64,000 nt of DNA from Paenibacillus prosopidis (GTDB lineage: Bacteria > Bacillota > Bacilli > Paenibacillales > Paenibacillaceae): positions 310,001 through 374,000 of the forward strand of contig NZ_QPJD01000007.1 in assembly GCF_003337375.1 (NCBI RefSeq). Reading direction: 5' to 3'. Each line of letters starts with the position of its first letter. The first letter of the stretch is position 1. Shown here piece by piece: positions 24,936-36,979 of the stretch. The notes beneath the pieces are model-generated. The model had not been told where the DNA came from. It did not search any database and saw nothing but the letters and a program-made list of their open reading frames with translations. A program made the translations under genes and the position numbers.

Positions 24936-25985
24936 ATGGTGTGCGATTTGAAGTTGCTCTCGAGAAAGAGAGAATTTGAAATATCAGGAACTGGAATCAG
25001 TACAGTTGAGATATTGAACATTGGCGGGATTGAACAATCGATTTTAATTCAAGCCGAACATATCGATAAACCTGTACTTCTATTCATACATGGTGGTCCA
25101 AGCATGCCGCTGCCAGGTGTAAGCTGTAGATCTCGGGATTATACGGTGGCAACTACCACTAAGGAACTCATTCAACATTATGTACTTGTTTTTTGGGACC
25201 AGAGAGGAACAGGGAAGTCATATCACCCAAGCATCCCCAAAGAATCAATAAAACTATCTCAGTTCATTTCTGACGCAGAGGAGCTTGTAGATTATCTCAG
25301 GAAACGTTTTAACCAAGATAAAATAGTCATTGCTGCACATTCGTGGGGAAGCATTATCGGTCTATCTCTTACAGCAAAAATTCCCGATAAATTACATGCT
25401 TACATAGGAATTTCTCAGATTGTAGATTGGCCTGAAAACGACCGATTATGTCGGGAATGGGCAATAAACGAGGCAAAAAAGAGAGGACACAAAAAAGCTG
25501 TTGATGAATTGACTCGATTAGGAGAACCACCCTATATCGAAAGCTTCAAGCAATGGGGCCAGCTGAGAAAGTGGTTAATGAAATTTAATTCGATGATCTA
25601 TAAAGATAAAGAGATTCAACCTCCCAGCCTTTTGGACGCTGTAAAGATTATGCTTCACTCGCCTGATTATACGCTTAAGGACATTTATAATTCATTTTAT
25701 AAAGGCTTCATATTTTCTTTCACTCAACAAATGATCGAAGATTTTTCTACAGTTAACTTTATAAAGTCCTCTAAAAAAATCGATATACCTATCTACTTTA
25801 TTCATGGTCGTAAAGATGTTCATGTTTACGGCAACCTCGTTCAAACATACTTTGATCATTTGAATGCGACGAAATCAAAACATTTGTTCTGGGTCGAGAA
25901 GTCTTCGCATATGTTTCACCCTGATGATGCAAAAGAGATTGAAAATATACTGATCAAGCATGTAGGTGCTGCTATAGGCCAATAA
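24936..25985 (+). CDS. Alpha/beta hydrolase, prolyl-iminopeptidase-like
   Basis: About 349 aa with the oxyanion motif LLFIHGGPS (about 48-56), FWDQRGTGKS, the nucleophile elbow AHSWGS (Ser about 137), acid HGRKD and a late SSHMFHPD histidine, so the catalytic triad looks complete. The pattern resembles S33 prolyl iminopeptidases and related hydrolases. The true start may be TTG 24948, which has AAGGATGG upstream. It is the sole cargo between tmRNA fragment B and ssrA. It looks more AT-rich than smpB and rnr, consistent with acquisition. Substrate unknown. Confidence 0.82.
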   Translation: MVCDLKLLSRKREFEISGTGISTVEILNIGGIEQSILIQAEHIDKPVLLFIHGGPSMPLPGVSCRSRDYTVATTTKELIQHYVLVFWDQRGTGKSYHPSIPKESIKLSQFISDAEELVDYLRKRFNQDKIVIAAHSWGSIIGLSLTAKIPDKLHAYIGISQIVDWPENDRLCREWAINEAKKRGHKKAVDELTRLGEPPYIESFKQWGQLRKWLMKFNSMIYKDKEIQPPSLLDAVKIMLHSPDYTLKDIYNSFYKGFIFSFTQQMIEDFSTVNFIKSSKKIDIPIYFIHGRKDVHVYGNLVQTYFDHLNATKSKHLFWVEKSSHMFHPDDAKEIENILIKHVGAAIGQ

Positions 25986-26045
25986 GATACAACTTTGTCC
26001 TCTTCGGACTGGTAATGTTTACTCCCTAGCTTCTCCTAGCATGCA

Positions 26046-26076
26046 AAAACCCCAACCTCTTGCGGTCGGGGTTTTA
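26046..26076 (-). terminator. Terminator of the functional ssrA
   Basis: AACCCCGACC/GGTTGGGGTTTTT stem-loop just beyond the tmRNA CCA end. Confidence 0.85.
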
Positions 26077-26081
26077 CATAT

Positions 26082-26447
26082 TGGTGGAGGCGAGGGGATT
26101 TGAACCCCTGTCCGAAAATCACGCCACACAGGCTTCTACGGGTGTAGTCACAGTTTTGATGTCACCCGAGCAGCGCCCCGTAACCGGCTATGCTTTGGGT
26201 CAGCCTGATTATCTTCTTCCGTCGACCCCAGGCGGAGACCGAAGCGGCGTATCCCACTACTTGTTAGCCCCTAGTCTAGTCACATGGGCGATGCTAGGTA
26301 GGAGCACGCTAACAGGTTATTAAGCTGCTACAGCGTAAGTGTTTTGTTGTTTGCCGTTTAATAGGCTTTAGCGTTGATGAAGCGGACGACTCCCCGCTAC
26401 CCGCAACCCGCGCTCGTACAATCCCCGTCGAATCCATAAACGCCCCC
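26082..26447 (-). ncRNA. ssrA: tmRNA (transfer-messenger RNA)
   Basis: A 366-nt RNA gene. The 5' end GGGGGCG pairs with CGCCTCC next to the encoded ACCA, forming the alanine-tRNA-like acceptor, with the T-arm AGGGGTTCAAATCCCCT. TTATGGATTCGAC near the 5' end is a tmRNA hallmark. The tag frame (26355-26320) reads GKQQNTYAVAA followed by TAA TAA, so the added peptide would be (A)GKQQNTYAVAA. With SmpB (next gene upstream) it rescues stalled ribosomes and marks products for ClpXP and other proteases. Its 3' end has served as an integration site, leaving three partial copies downstream. Confidence 0.96.
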
Positions 26448-26717
26448 ATTTTTGCATAAACAGCCAGCTGTAGATCTACACTACTGACGAGTATAAGATC
26501 GACACTAACGTTTAGCTTGAATGAAGCTTTAGGATTAAGGCGCAGCAAACGTCAGATCAATGAATCTGCCGGCTGTTCCGAGTGTAAAGCGTGAATGCAT
26601 TTATACATTCTTGTTTGTCTTGCCGTTGCTACTGCCTTAGTATATCACGAATGGACAGCTACTGTGTACATTTGTTATTGGCAGCGATGGATGGATACAT
26701 CCATGGAAATCAGAAGT

Positions 26718-27197
26718 TTAACGAGCGACCTTCTGCTTCTCCCTGAGCGCTCTCTGGATATCGCGCTGAGCGTCGCGCTTAGCTGCTGTATCCCTTTTGT
26801 CGTACTGCTTCTTACCTTTACCTAGTCCGATGAGAAGCTTCGCATATCCGTTGCGCACATATATCTTCAAAGGCACAATCGCATATCCTTCCTGCTTGGA
26901 TAATCCGAGCAGCTTGTGAATTTGAGTCTTATGCAGCAGAAGCTTGCGAGGACGAGTCGGATCAGTCGGATTATGAATGTTACCCTGTTCGAATGGGCTA
27001 ATATGCATATTGTGGATAAAAATCTCCCCGTTACGAATCGTTGCAAAAGCATCGCTTATGTTCGCCCTGCCGTTCCGTAGGGACTTAATTTCCGTACCCA
27101 TCAGCACCATGCCAGCTTCGAACGTATCTTCGATGAAGTAGTCATGGGAAGCCTTCTTGTTCTGGGCGAGCTGCTTGCCGTCACTTTTCTTTCCCAC
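26718..27197 (-). CDS. smpB: SsrA-binding protein SmpB
   Basis: About 159 aa from GTG 27197, preceded by GAGGTGA; the open frame reaches 27239 but the added residues do not fit the family. It begins [20 protein letters not shown] and has TGTEIKS-like [19 protein letters not shown] and the basic tail [19 protein letters not shown]. SmpB binds tmRNA and places it in stalled ribosomes. It lies directly upstream of ssrA and downstream of rnr (with cutC and csp in between), following the conserved secG-rnr-smpB-ssrA order. Confidence 0.96.
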   Translation of the reverse strand: MGKKSDGKQLAQNKKASHDYFIEDTFEAGMVLMGTEIKSLRNGRANISDAFATIRNGEIFIHNMHISPFEQGNIHNPTDPTRPRKLLLHKTQIHKLLGLSKQEGYAIVPLKIYVRNGYAKLLIGLGKGKKQYDKRDTAAKRDAQRDIQRALREKQKVAR

Positions 27198-27335
27198 GCT
27201 GGTCACCTCGACATTATTACGATAAAATGGTTGTTGCACGGTATACAGGAATTCATTGTAACAACTTTAAGTACGGAAATCAAGGCGGAAAGTCAAAGCC
27301 TACTCATGTTCAATCAAAGAAAAAGGAGAATGGTT

Positions 27336-28070
27336 ATGCTGCTTGAAGTCATTGCTACCACTGCTGATGAAGCGGTTACAGCCGCTGTTCACGGCGCAGA
27401 TCGAATTGAGCTAATCTCTGCTTTTGATCAAGGCGGTCTTACCCCTAACGAAACCATTACCGTTGCTGTACTTGAAGCTCTGAAACGATTAGAAACTGCA
27501 GATGATGTACGAGCTTCAAAAAAGGTACCCATACATGCTATGATGCGACCGCACAGTAAGTCCTTTGTTTACGATAAGGCAGATTTAAGCACGATGATCG
27601 CTCAAATCAAGCATATGCGTCAACTCGGCGTACATGCTTTCGTTCTAGGCACGCTGCTGCCTAATGGTACTATTGATGAAGAATCACTGCAGAGACTGTT
27701 AGAGGCTGCTGATGAACGTCCAGTCACGTTCCACCGGGCGTTCGATGAAGCGGCAGATCAAGAAGAAGCATTGCGCGTACTTCTTCGTTTTCCGCAAATT
27801 AAGTGGGTGCTGACTTCTGGTGGCAAGCGAAGCGTACTTGACGCCGTTGAACGTATTAGCCGTCTCATTGAGCTTAGCAATCCGTATGGCTTAACGATTA
27901 TGGCCGGCAGCGGATTAACAGTCCCATCATTGCCGCAGTTCGTTCAAGCGACTGGCGTTCAAGCTGTTCACTTGGGGTCCGGGGTTCGAACCGGCGGAAG
28001 TATTAATGGTGAAATCGACGCGAAGCTTGTTAGGCAAGCACGTACATATCTTGATCAACCAGCAAGTTAA
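27336..28070 (+). CDS. cutC: CutC family protein
   Basis: The 244-residue TIM-barrel protein begins MLLEVIATTADEAVTA and has GADRIELISAFDQGGLTPN (about 20-38), HAMMRPHSKSFVY, HRAFDEA and the late SGLTVPSLPQF. These are hallmarks of CutC, long named a copper homeostasis protein though its biochemical activity is unsettled. AAGGAG fixes ATG 27336. It is divergent from smpB and convergent with the csp gene at 28147, interrupting the usual rnr-smpB adjacency. Confidence 0.88.
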   Translation: MLLEVIATTADEAVTAAVHGADRIELISAFDQGGLTPNETITVAVLEALKRLETADDVRASKKVPIHAMMRPHSKSFVYDKADLSTMIAQIKHMRQLGVHAFVLGTLLPNGTIDEESLQRLLEAADERPVTFHRAFDEAADQEEALRVLLRFPQIKWVLTSGGKRSVLDAVERISRLIELSNPYGLTIMAGSGLTVPSLPQFVQATGVQAVHLGSGVRTGGSINGEIDAKLVRQARTYLDQPAS

Positions 28071-28086
28071 ATTTTTTATTAATAAA

Positions 28087-28128
28087 TAAAAAAAACCGCC
28101 CTTAACCTAAACGGTTAAGGGCGGTTTA
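28087..28128. terminator. Bidirectional terminator between cutC and csp
   Basis: AACCGCCCTTAACC/GGTTAAGGGCGGTTT stem flanked by A and T runs. Confidence 0.88.
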
Positions 28129-28146
28129 ATCAACGTTCGTAAGCTA

Positions 28147-28347
28147 CTACAGCTTTACAACGTTTTCTGCTTGTGGTCCACGGTTGCCTTGAACAACGTT
28201 AAATTCAACGCGTTGTCCTTCTTCAAGAGTTTTGAAGCCTTCGCCAGTGATTGCGGAGAAGTGTACGAATACATCGTTGCCGCCTTCAACCTCGATGAAG
28301 CCAAAACCTTTTTCTGCGTTGAACCATTTTACTGTACCTTGTTGCAT
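28147..28347 (-). CDS. Cold shock protein, CspA family (second copy)
   Basis: The 66-residue cold-shock domain starts [20 protein letters not shown] with [13 protein letters not shown]. It is nearly identical to the island copy at 24370, differing at about eight positions. TTGGAGG lies before the ATG. Its leader carries the same terminator-like hairpin as the island copy. Single-strand RNA binding and chaperone role are known for the family. This copy is in core context between cutC and rnr. Confidence 0.93.
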   Translation of the reverse strand: MQQGTVKWFNAEKGFGFIEVEGGNDVFVHFSAITGEGFKTLEEGQRVEFNVVQGNRGPQAENVVKL

Positions 28348-28401
28348 GTGTAAAAACCTCCAAAAAAATAATATTAATATGCGCCTGGTTTGTCTTTAAA
28401 C

Positions 28402-28465
28402 AAAAAATTCACACATTGGAAAGGGTTTCATGACTATAATGACACCCTTTTCAATATGTGAATTC
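28402..28465 (-). promoter_or_regulatory. Terminator-like 5' leader hairpin of the second csp gene
   Basis: On the minus strand GAATTCACATATTG continues to a stem of about 24 bp (with a few G-U pairs) closing at CAATGTGTGAATT, followed by six T residues. Sequence and position match the leader of the csp gene at 24370. Confidence 0.75.
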
Positions 28466-28606
28466 AGGTTCATATTATCTTGCCTTGAGTGTACTATACC
28501 CGGAATTAAAAAGCAAGCGACAAGCTTAAATATATTTTCCCAGTTCGTCCAAAACTCGGCGGCTCCTATACCCAATAAAAGCCAGAAACCGCCGACCAAG
28601 CCTAAT

Positions 28607-31411
28607 TTACTTACGTTTTTTACGAACAAAAGCGGCTGTGGAATTGCCTCCGCTCTTCTTCTTGCGGCTTTTATTGCCTTCTCCGCCGCCATTGCCGACA
28701 CCGCGCCGATTCCCGCCGCCGCCCCGAACCTCAGAGCCAGACCCATCGCTGCTGCGGATGGGCAGGCCCCACATATCCTTGCGCTGCCCGCTGCCGCCGC
28801 CGCGCTGCTGCTCACTGCCTTGGCCCGGCGGCACATCCGCCTCCAGCCACGGCGACCGCTCCGCCGGCGCGTTCCCGCTGCCGCCGTTCGCCCCTGCTCC
28901 AGCACCGGCGCTGCCTCTGCCGGCGCCACCCTGGCCGCGCCGCTTGCTTCCGCCGCCGGCGCTATCCGCTGCGCCGACGCGCCACGGATTCCCGCGCTCG
29001 CCAGCGCCTGCACCGCCGCGTCCCGCTCCACCACGCTGCGCCCCGCCGTTGCCGCCTCTTACGCTGCCGCCCTGTCCACCGCGTGCTCCGCCTTGGCCGC
29101 CGCCAGCTCCTCCGCGCCCTGCTACGCCACGCGGTGCTCCGCCAGCTCTCGCAGCCGTGCCTTTATCCGCACGGCTGCCAAATCCGCCGCGCTTATTACC
29201 GCCCCGTGCATCGCCGCCTAAGCCGCCGTCTGCTACGCCTCTATAGCCGCTCCGCTGCTTCATATCCACCATTTCAAAGTCGATCGTATGATCCGCCATG
29301 TTCACCCGGGCAACGCGGATTTTTACTTCATCGCCGATCCGGTACACCTTCGAGGTACGCTCGCCAATAAGGGCCATATGCAGCTCGTGGAAGTGGTAAT
29401 AATCATCTGACATATCGCTCATACGGATTAAGCCTTCAACCGAGTTGTCGAGCTCAATAAACATACCGAAGCTCGTCACGCTGCTAATAATGCCTTCGAA
29501 TTCTTCGCCGACCTTATCCAGCATGAATTCGCATTTTTTCAGCTGCTCCGTATCGCGCTCCGCATCCACCGCTACGCGCTCACGCTCCGATGAGTGCTGC
29601 GCGATTTCAGGCATGCGCGCCGTCAACGCTTCATGACGCGCATCCGTCAAATGTCCGCCGCCTTCAATCACCTCGCGGATTACGCGGTGAATAACCAGAT
29701 CCGGATAACGCCGAATCGGCGAAGTAAAGTGCGAATAAAACTCGGCCGCCAGACCGAAGTGACCCAAGCTTTCCGAGTCATATTTCGCCTGCTTCATCGA
29801 ACGAAGCATAACCGTCGAAATAACCGTCGCTTCCTTAGAGCCGCGAATTTCCTCCAGCAGCGTTTGCAGCGCGCGAGGGTGCACGGAATTGCCTTTACCC
29901 TTCACCACGTAGCCAAAATTCGACGCGAACTGAATAAAGTTCAATAGCTTCTCTTGATCCGGGTCCTCGTGAATCCGATACAAAAACGGAACGCGCAGCC
30001 AGTGGAAATGCTCAGCCACCGTCTCGTTCGCCACAAGCATAAATTCCTCGATAATTTGCTCCGCTATCGAACGTTCACGTTTCACGATGTCGATCGCTTT
30101 ACCTGACTCATCGACTATGACCTTGGACTCTTGGAAGTCAAAATCAATAGCCCCGCGCTTCATTCGCTTCGAACGCAGACGCATGGCCAGCTGCTCCATC
30201 ATCTCGAACATGCCGAGCAGATCCGCATACCGCTCTTTTAGCTCAGTCTGCGGTTCCTCTTCCGAAGCGGTCAAAAGCTTCCGCACATTCGAGTAAGTCA
30301 TACGCTCTTTCGTACGGATTACACTTGTAAATACATCGTGGCGAACTCGCTTCAGCGTATTCGGGTCAAATTCCATTTCACATGAAAGCGTAAGCCGGTC
30401 AACCTGCGGATTAAGCGAGCATATCCCATTCGACAAACGGTGCGGCAGCATCGGAATTACGCGGTCTACTAAATAAACGCTGCAGCCGCGGCGGTATGCT
30501 TCCTGATCCAGCTCAGACATTTCCTTCACATAATAGCCTACGTCCGCAATATGAACGCCCAGCAAATAGTTGCCGTTTTCGAGCAGCTTCACATGCACCG
30601 CATCGTCTAAATCCTTCGCATCTTCACCGTCAATCGTTACGATGACCTCTCCACGCAGATCGCGGCGTCCCTGCTGAACGATCTCCTCTTCCGTTATCGA
30701 ATCGGGAGCCGCTTCGGCCTCGGCCATCACTTCATCCGGGAAGCCCTCAGGCAGCTGATGCTTGCGAATAATCGACAAAATGTCGACACCGGGATCGTTC
30801 TTATGTCCTAAAATTTCGACAATTTCCCCTTCGGCCGCAGAACGTCCTTCAGGATACGACACGATTCGCACGACGACCTTTTGGCCTGAAACCGCCCCTT
30901 GATAACCGCCCTTTGCAATAAAAATATCCCGGTTTATCCGTTTATCATCAGGCACAACGAAAGCGTAAGCTTCGTGATCCTCGAACGTTCCGACAATTTG
31001 CGTAACGGCACGCTCGACGATACGGACGACCTCTCCTTCCATCCGTCCTCCGTGCTCGCTTCTCGATGTGATGCGCACGAGAATGATGTCGCCATTCATC
31101 GCGCTTTTCAAATCGTTAGCATGTAAATAAACATCCGGGTGACCCTTCTCATCGGGTATTAAAAAGCCAAAGCCCTTCGCATGCGCCTGCAGCTTGCCAC
31201 GCAGCAAATTCATCCGCTCCGGTACTCCGTAGTGCTCATTAGGCGTTCGAATGATTTTGCCCTCATCCTCCAGCTTGTTGAGCGTTTTTAGAAATTGTTT
31301 GAACTCTTCCGCACCTTGGATGCCAAAATGCTTTTCCAGTTCTTGATAAGTCATCGGCTTATAAGCCGTTTCTCTCATAAAATCAAGCAGCTCCTGCTCG
31401 TTATTCATCAT
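28607..31411 (-). CDS. rnr: Ribonuclease R with a long Arg/Gly-rich C-terminal tail
   Basis: The 934-residue 3'-5' exoribonuclease has an N-terminal HTH (about 1-65), cold-shock/OB domains, and the RNB catalytic core with [14 protein letters not shown] (about 262-275). An S1 domain follows ([18 protein letters not shown], to about 715). Residues about 722-934 are an added low-complexity tail, rich in RGG, GG and Ala-Gly with a basic KKRK end. Ordinary RNase R is 750-820 aa with a short basic tail. It works with SmpB and tmRNA in non-stop mRNA decay. The DNA of the tail is very GC-rich compared with its surroundings. Confidence 0.95.
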   Translation of the reverse strand: MMNNEQELLDFMRETAYKPMTYQELEKHFGIQGAEEFKQFLKTLNKLEDEGKIIRTPNEHYGVPERMNLLRGKLQAHAKGFGFLIPDEKGHPDVYLHANDLKSAMNGDIILVRITSRSEHGGRMEGEVVRIVERAVTQIVGTFEDHEAYAFVVPDDKRINRDIFIAKGGYQGAVSGQKVVVRIVSYPEGRSAAEGEIVEILGHKNDPGVDILSIIRKHQLPEGFPDEVMAEAEAAPDSITEEEIVQQGRRDLRGEVIVTIDGEDAKDLDDAVHVKLLENGNYLLGVHIADVGYYVKEMSELDQEAYRRGCSVYLVDRVIPMLPHRLSNGICSLNPQVDRLTLSCEMEFDPNTLKRVRHDVFTSVIRTKERMTYSNVRKLLTASEEEPQTELKERYADLLGMFEMMEQLAMRLRSKRMKRGAIDFDFQESKVIVDESGKAIDIVKRERSIAEQIIEEFMLVANETVAEHFHWLRVPFLYRIHEDPDQEKLLNFIQFASNFGYVVKGKGNSVHPRALQTLLEEIRGSKEATVISTVMLRSMKQAKYDSESLGHFGLAAEFYSHFTSPIRRYPDLVIHRVIREVIEGGGHLTDARHEALTARMPEIAQHSSERERVAVDAERDTEQLKKCEFMLDKVGEEFEGIISSVTSFGMFIELDNSVEGLIRMSDMSDDYYHFHELHMALIGERTSKVYRIGDEVKIRVARVNMADHTIDFEMVDMKQRSGYRGVADGGLGGDARGGNKRGGFGSRADKGTAARAGGAPRGVAGRGGAGGGQGGARGGQGGSVRGGNGGAQRGGAGRGGAGAGERGNPWRVGAADSAGGGSKRRGQGGAGRGSAGAGAGANGGSGNAPAERSPWLEADVPPGQGSEQQRGGGSGQRKDMWGLPIRSSDGSGSEVRGGGGNRRGVGNGGGEGNKSRKKKSGGNSTAAFVRKKRK

Positions 31412-31537
31412 TATCGCATTTTCTCCTCATAAACCTGCTGCTGCAGCCTCTCATCGCTTGCAACAGGTTGATAGATTATCATATACCATGTAGTATACAC
31501 GAAATGGAAGCCGAGCATCCGCGATTATGACGAAAAT

Positions 31538-31568
31538 ACAAAAAAAGCGAGGATTATCCTCGCTTTCC
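31538..31568 (-). terminator. Terminator after secG
   Basis: AAAGCGAGGA/TCCTCGCTTT stem followed on the minus strand by seven T residues. Confidence 0.88.
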
Positions 31569-31581
31569 GCATGCGTATCGA

Positions 31582-31818
31582 TTATTGTTTAACGAAATAA
31601 GAAACAACTAGCGCCAAAATGAAAAAGCCGATTGCCAAAACAACCGTCAGGCGCTGCAAGAACAAATCCAAACCGCGCGCTTTCTGTTTGCCGAACAAGT
31701 GCTCAGCGCCGCCCGTAATTGCTCCGGACAAACCTGCACTCTTACCTTTTTGCAATAATACGACAGCAATCAAGCCGACAGAAAATATAACGAGCACGAT
31801 CTTCAAGAAGATTTCCAT
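31582..31818 (-). CDS. secG: Protein translocase subunit SecG
   Basis: The 78-residue protein has two transmembrane helices around the family loop [24 protein letters not shown] (about 21-44 overall). It is an accessory subunit of the SecYEG channel. GGAGGTG is upstream of the ATG. It lies in the conserved eno-secG-rnr order and has its own terminator. Confidence 0.95.
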   Translation of the reverse strand: MEIFLKIVLVIFSVGLIAVVLLQKGKSAGLSGAITGGAEHLFGKQKARGLDLFLQRLTVVLAIGFFILALVVSYFVKQ

Positions 31819-31941
31819 TTATTCCACCTCCAGCATAGGAGCTCCGTAAAAACACGTAAACCGATTGTACCATAGCTAGGCACGTATTTCAATAGGACAA
31901 CCCTAGATCTCCATATTTTATAACCCTCAAGCTGCTGTCTT

Positions 31942-31979
31942 AAAAAGAAGGGTATGCCCCAATAGGGCATACCCTTCTC
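31942..31979 (-). terminator. Terminator of the glycolytic operon (after eno)
   Basis: GAAGGGTATGCCC/GGGGCATACCCTTC stem followed by TTTTT on the minus strand. Confidence 0.92.
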
Positions 31980-31999
31980 AAAAAAGCCGCAAACGCATC

Positions 32000-33316
<1,317 letters not shown>

Positions 33317-33336
33317 TTAAATTTGGTTGATTTTGT

Positions 33337-34875
33337 TTACTTGTTGATTAATGTAGCGCCTGTCATTTCTTTCGGCTTAGCCAGTTCCATCAAATCCAGG
33401 AACGTCGGCGCGATATCGGCAAGAATGCCGCCTTCGCGAAGCGTCTCGTCCGCTCTCGTTACGATAAGAGGGACCGGATTTGTCGTATGCGCGGTAAACG
33501 GACGGCCATTCTCATCGAATACCATATCCGCATTACCGTGGTCAGCCGTGATGATGCAAACGCCGCCTTTGGCAAGCACGGCTTCCACTACTTTACCAAG
33601 GCACTCATCCGTAGCTTCAACCGCCTTGATCGTTGGCTCCAGCATGCCGGAATGTCCCACCATATCAGGGTTCGCGAAGTTTAGAATGATCGCGTCATGC
33701 TTGTCTGATTCAATCTCGCGCACCGTAGATTCGGCCAGCTCGTAAGCGCTCATTTCCGGCTGCAGATCGTACGTTGCGACCTTAGGCGAATTAATGAGCA
33801 CACGAGTTTCGCCAGGAAGCTCTGCATCGCGGCCGCCGCTGAAGAAAAACGTCACATGCGGATACTTCTCCGTCTCAGCTGTGCGCAATTGCTTTTTGTT
33901 GTTCTGTGCGAGCACTTCGCCAAGCGTATTATCAAGGTTCTTTGGTGAATACGCGACGAAACCGCCGACGGTTTCGCTGAATAGCGTCAAACAGACGAAA
34001 TACAGGTTAACCGGATGATGCTCGCCGCGGTCAAAGCCGCGGAAGTCCTCGTTCGTGAACACCTGCGACAATTGAATCGCACGGTCAGGACGGAAGTTGA
34101 AGAAAATAACCGCGTCCTCAGTTTCAACGAGGCCTACCGGTTTGTTTTCTCCGTCTACGATAACCGTTGGCATAACGAATTCATCATAAACCGATTTCTC
34201 GTAGGATTCAACTACCGCTTGAACCGGATTCGTATATTTAGGACCTTCGCCGTATACCATAGCGCGATAGGACTTCTCTGTACGTTCCCAGCGTTTGTCG
34301 CGGTCCATCGCGTAGTAACGGCCTTGAACCGTCGCGATGCGACCAACGCCAACTTCCTCGATTTTTGCTTGCAGACGCTCTAAGTAGCCTTTCGCGCTGT
34401 CCGGGGACACATCGCGTCCGTCGAGAAAGGCGTGAATGTAAACTTCCTCAACCTCTTCCTTTTTCGCCAGCTCAAGCAAAGCGAACAAGTGCTCAATGTG
34501 GCTATGAACGCCGCCATCGGACAACAAGCCATACAGATGCAGCTTCTTGCTGTTAGCTTTCACATGACGGACAGCGCCGAGAATCGTCTCATTATCAAAA
34601 AATTCACCGTCACGAATCGACTTGCTGATTCGTGTCAAATCCTGATAAACGATCCGGCCTGCGCCGATGTTCAAATGACCAACCTCGGAGTTGCCCATTT
34701 GACCTTCAGGCAAACCAACCGCTTCTCCGGATGCCGTCAATGTTGTATGCGGGTATGTGGACCAGTAACGGTCATAGTTTGGTTTGTTTGCTTGGGCGAC
34801 TGCGTTGCCCGTTACATCATCGCGCAAACCGAAGCCGTCAAGAATAATTAGTGCTACAGGTTTCGGAGCAGCCAT
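33337..34875 (-). CDS. gpmI: 2,3-bisphosphoglycerate-independent phosphoglycerate mutase
   Basis: The 512-residue Mn-dependent enzyme interconverts 3- and 2-phosphoglycerate. It belongs to the alkaline phosphatase superfamily: [10 protein letters not shown] supplies metal ligands, [17 protein letters not shown] contains the phosphoserine (about residue 62), and [10 protein letters not shown] and [11 protein letters not shown] complete the metal site. It starts one base after the tpiA stop, so translation is coupled. It is the usual sporulation-relevant PGM of Bacilli, whose activity depends on Mn and pH. Confidence 0.97.
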   Translation of the reverse strand: MAAPKPVALIILDGFGLRDDVTGNAVAQANKPNYDRYWSTYPHTTLTASGEAVGLPEGQMGNSEVGHLNIGAGRIVYQDLTRISKSIRDGEFFDNETILGAVRHVKANSKKLHLYGLLSDGGVHSHIEHLFALLELAKKEEVEEVYIHAFLDGRDVSPDSAKGYLERLQAKIEEVGVGRIATVQGRYYAMDRDKRWERTEKSYRAMVYGEGPKYTNPVQAVVESYEKSVYDEFVMPTVIVDGENKPVGLVETEDAVIFFNFRPDRAIQLSQVFTNEDFRGFDRGEHHPVNLYFVCLTLFSETVGGFVAYSPKNLDNTLGEVLAQNNKKQLRTAETEKYPHVTFFFSGGRDAELPGETRVLINSPKVATYDLQPEMSAYELAESTVREIESDKHDAIILNFANPDMVGHSGMLEPTIKAVEATDECLGKVVEAVLAKGGVCIITADHGNADMVFDENGRPFTAHTTNPVPLIVTRADETLREGGILADIAPTFLDLMELAKPKEMTGATLINK

Positions 34876-34876
34876 C

Positions 34877-35647
<771 letters not shown>

Positions 35648-35677
35648 CTAAAATTCATAAGATCTTTTGGCAATCTA

Positions 35678-36862
35678 TTATTTATCGTTAAGTGCAACAA
35701 CGCCTGGAAGCACTTTGCCTTCCATGAACTCCAGGGAAGCGCCGCCGCCAGTCGAGATAAAGTCCATTTGATCAGCCAAGCCGAATTTCTCAGCTGCTGC
35801 AGCCGAATCGCCGCCGCCGATTACCGTGTAGCCGGAAGTCTCTGCGCATGCCTGCGCAACAGCTATTGTACCATGCGAGAAAGGCTCGATTTCAAATACG
35901 CCCATCGGTCCGTTCCATACGACCAGCTTGGAGCTTTTGATAACGTCAGCATAAAGTTCACGCGTTTTCGGTCCGATGTCGATGCCTTCCCATTCAGCAG
36001 GAATGCTGTCAACGTCAACGATTTGCGTGTTTGCATTTGCGCTGAAGTCATCTGTTACAACTATATCAACCGGGATCAAGAATTTTTTGCCCAGCTTTTC
36101 AGCTTTCTCGATGAATTCAAGCGCCAAATCAAGCTTGCTGTTATCAACGAGCGATTTGCCGATTTCATGGCCTTGAGCTTTGAAGAATGTATACGACAAC
36201 CCGCCGCCGATAATAACGTTGTCGGCAATTTCAAGCATTTTGTCGATAACCGCGATTTTGTCTTTTACTTTGGAGCCGCCAACGATAGCCGTGAAAGGAC
36301 GCTCAGGGTTGTTTAGTGCTTTGCCTAATACTTCAAGCTCTCTCTCCATTAATAGGCCAGATACAGCCGGCAGCAAGTGCGCAATGCCTTCAGTCGAAGC
36401 GTGTGCGCGGTGAGCAGCGCCGAACGCGTCGTTTACGAACAGATCAGCTAGCTTAGCGAAAGCTTTAGCGAGCTCCGGATCGTTTTTCTCTTCGCCTTCA
36501 TAGAAACGTACGTTTTCAAGCAACAGCACATCGCCGTTGTTCAAAGCCGCTACCTGCGCTTCTACCGCTTCGCCGATCGCTTCGTTCGCTTTTGTTACCT
36601 GCTTGCCAAGAAGCTCGGATAGACGCACTGCGGAAGCCGTGTGACGAAGCTCTTCTACCACTTGACCGTTCGGACGGCCAAGGTGGCTCGCTAGAATAAC
36701 TTTTGCACCTTTTTCGATCAGGAAGTTGATTGTCGGAAGCGTTTCGCGGATCCGTTTGTCATCCGTAATTTTACCGTTCTCAAGCGGCACGTTGAAATCA
36801 ACGCGGACAAATACCCGTTTACCAGCTAATTCTGCTACATCACGTACACTTTTCTTATTCAT
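35678..36862 (-). CDS. pgk: Phosphoglycerate kinase
   Basis: The 394-residue enzyme has [43 protein letters not shown] and the nucleotide-binding [15 protein letters not shown] with [15 protein letters not shown] near the end. It makes ATP from 1,3-bisphosphoglycerate. It follows gapA after a 198-bp spacer containing a strong terminator and other structure, so it is expected to be less expressed than gapA or to have its own control. Length is normal. Confidence 0.98.
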   Translation of the reverse strand: MNKKSVRDVAELAGKRVFVRVDFNVPLENGKITDDKRIRETLPTINFLIEKGAKVILASHLGRPNGQVVEELRHTASAVRLSELLGKQVTKANEAIGEAVEAQVAALNNGDVLLLENVRFYEGEEKNDPELAKAFAKLADLFVNDAFGAAHRAHASTEGIAHLLPAVSGLLMERELEVLGKALNNPERPFTAIVGGSKVKDKIAVIDKMLEIADNVIIGGGLSYTFFKAQGHEIGKSLVDNSKLDLALEFIEKAEKLGKKFLIPVDIVVTDDFSANANTQIVDVDSIPAEWEGIDIGPKTRELYADVIKSSKLVVWNGPMGVFEIEPFSHGTIAVAQACAETSGYTVIGGGDSAAAAEKFGLADQMDFISTGGGASLEFMEGKVLPGVVALNDK

Positions 36863-36941
36863 CGATGAAAACCTCCCGGAATTTTGTTATGGAAAGGTCT
36901 AATAAATAGGCCCAAGTAACCTCACTAGTCTTCTTATCCGC

Positions 36942-36979
36942 AAAAAAAAGAAGGTCGTTCCTCAAAGAAGGAACGACCT
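36942..36979 (-). terminator. Strong intrinsic terminator between gapA and pgk
   Basis: AGGTCGTTCCTTC/GAGGAACGACCTT stem followed by eight T residues on the minus strand. It should separate much of the cggR-gapA transcript from pgk-tpiA-gpmI-eno. Confidence 0.85.

Noticed and set aside
26448..26717. ssrA promoter and possible small genes between smpB and ssrA
   Set aside because: Several weak TATACT-like boxes exist (for example at 26490-26495 on the minus strand), but none has a convincing -35, and no ORF has a ribosome binding site.
28430..29246. Ala- and Pro-rich plus-strand frames opposite the rnr tail
   Set aside because: They are the antisense of the GC-rich RGG-coding stretch, which opens all frames; no start signals.
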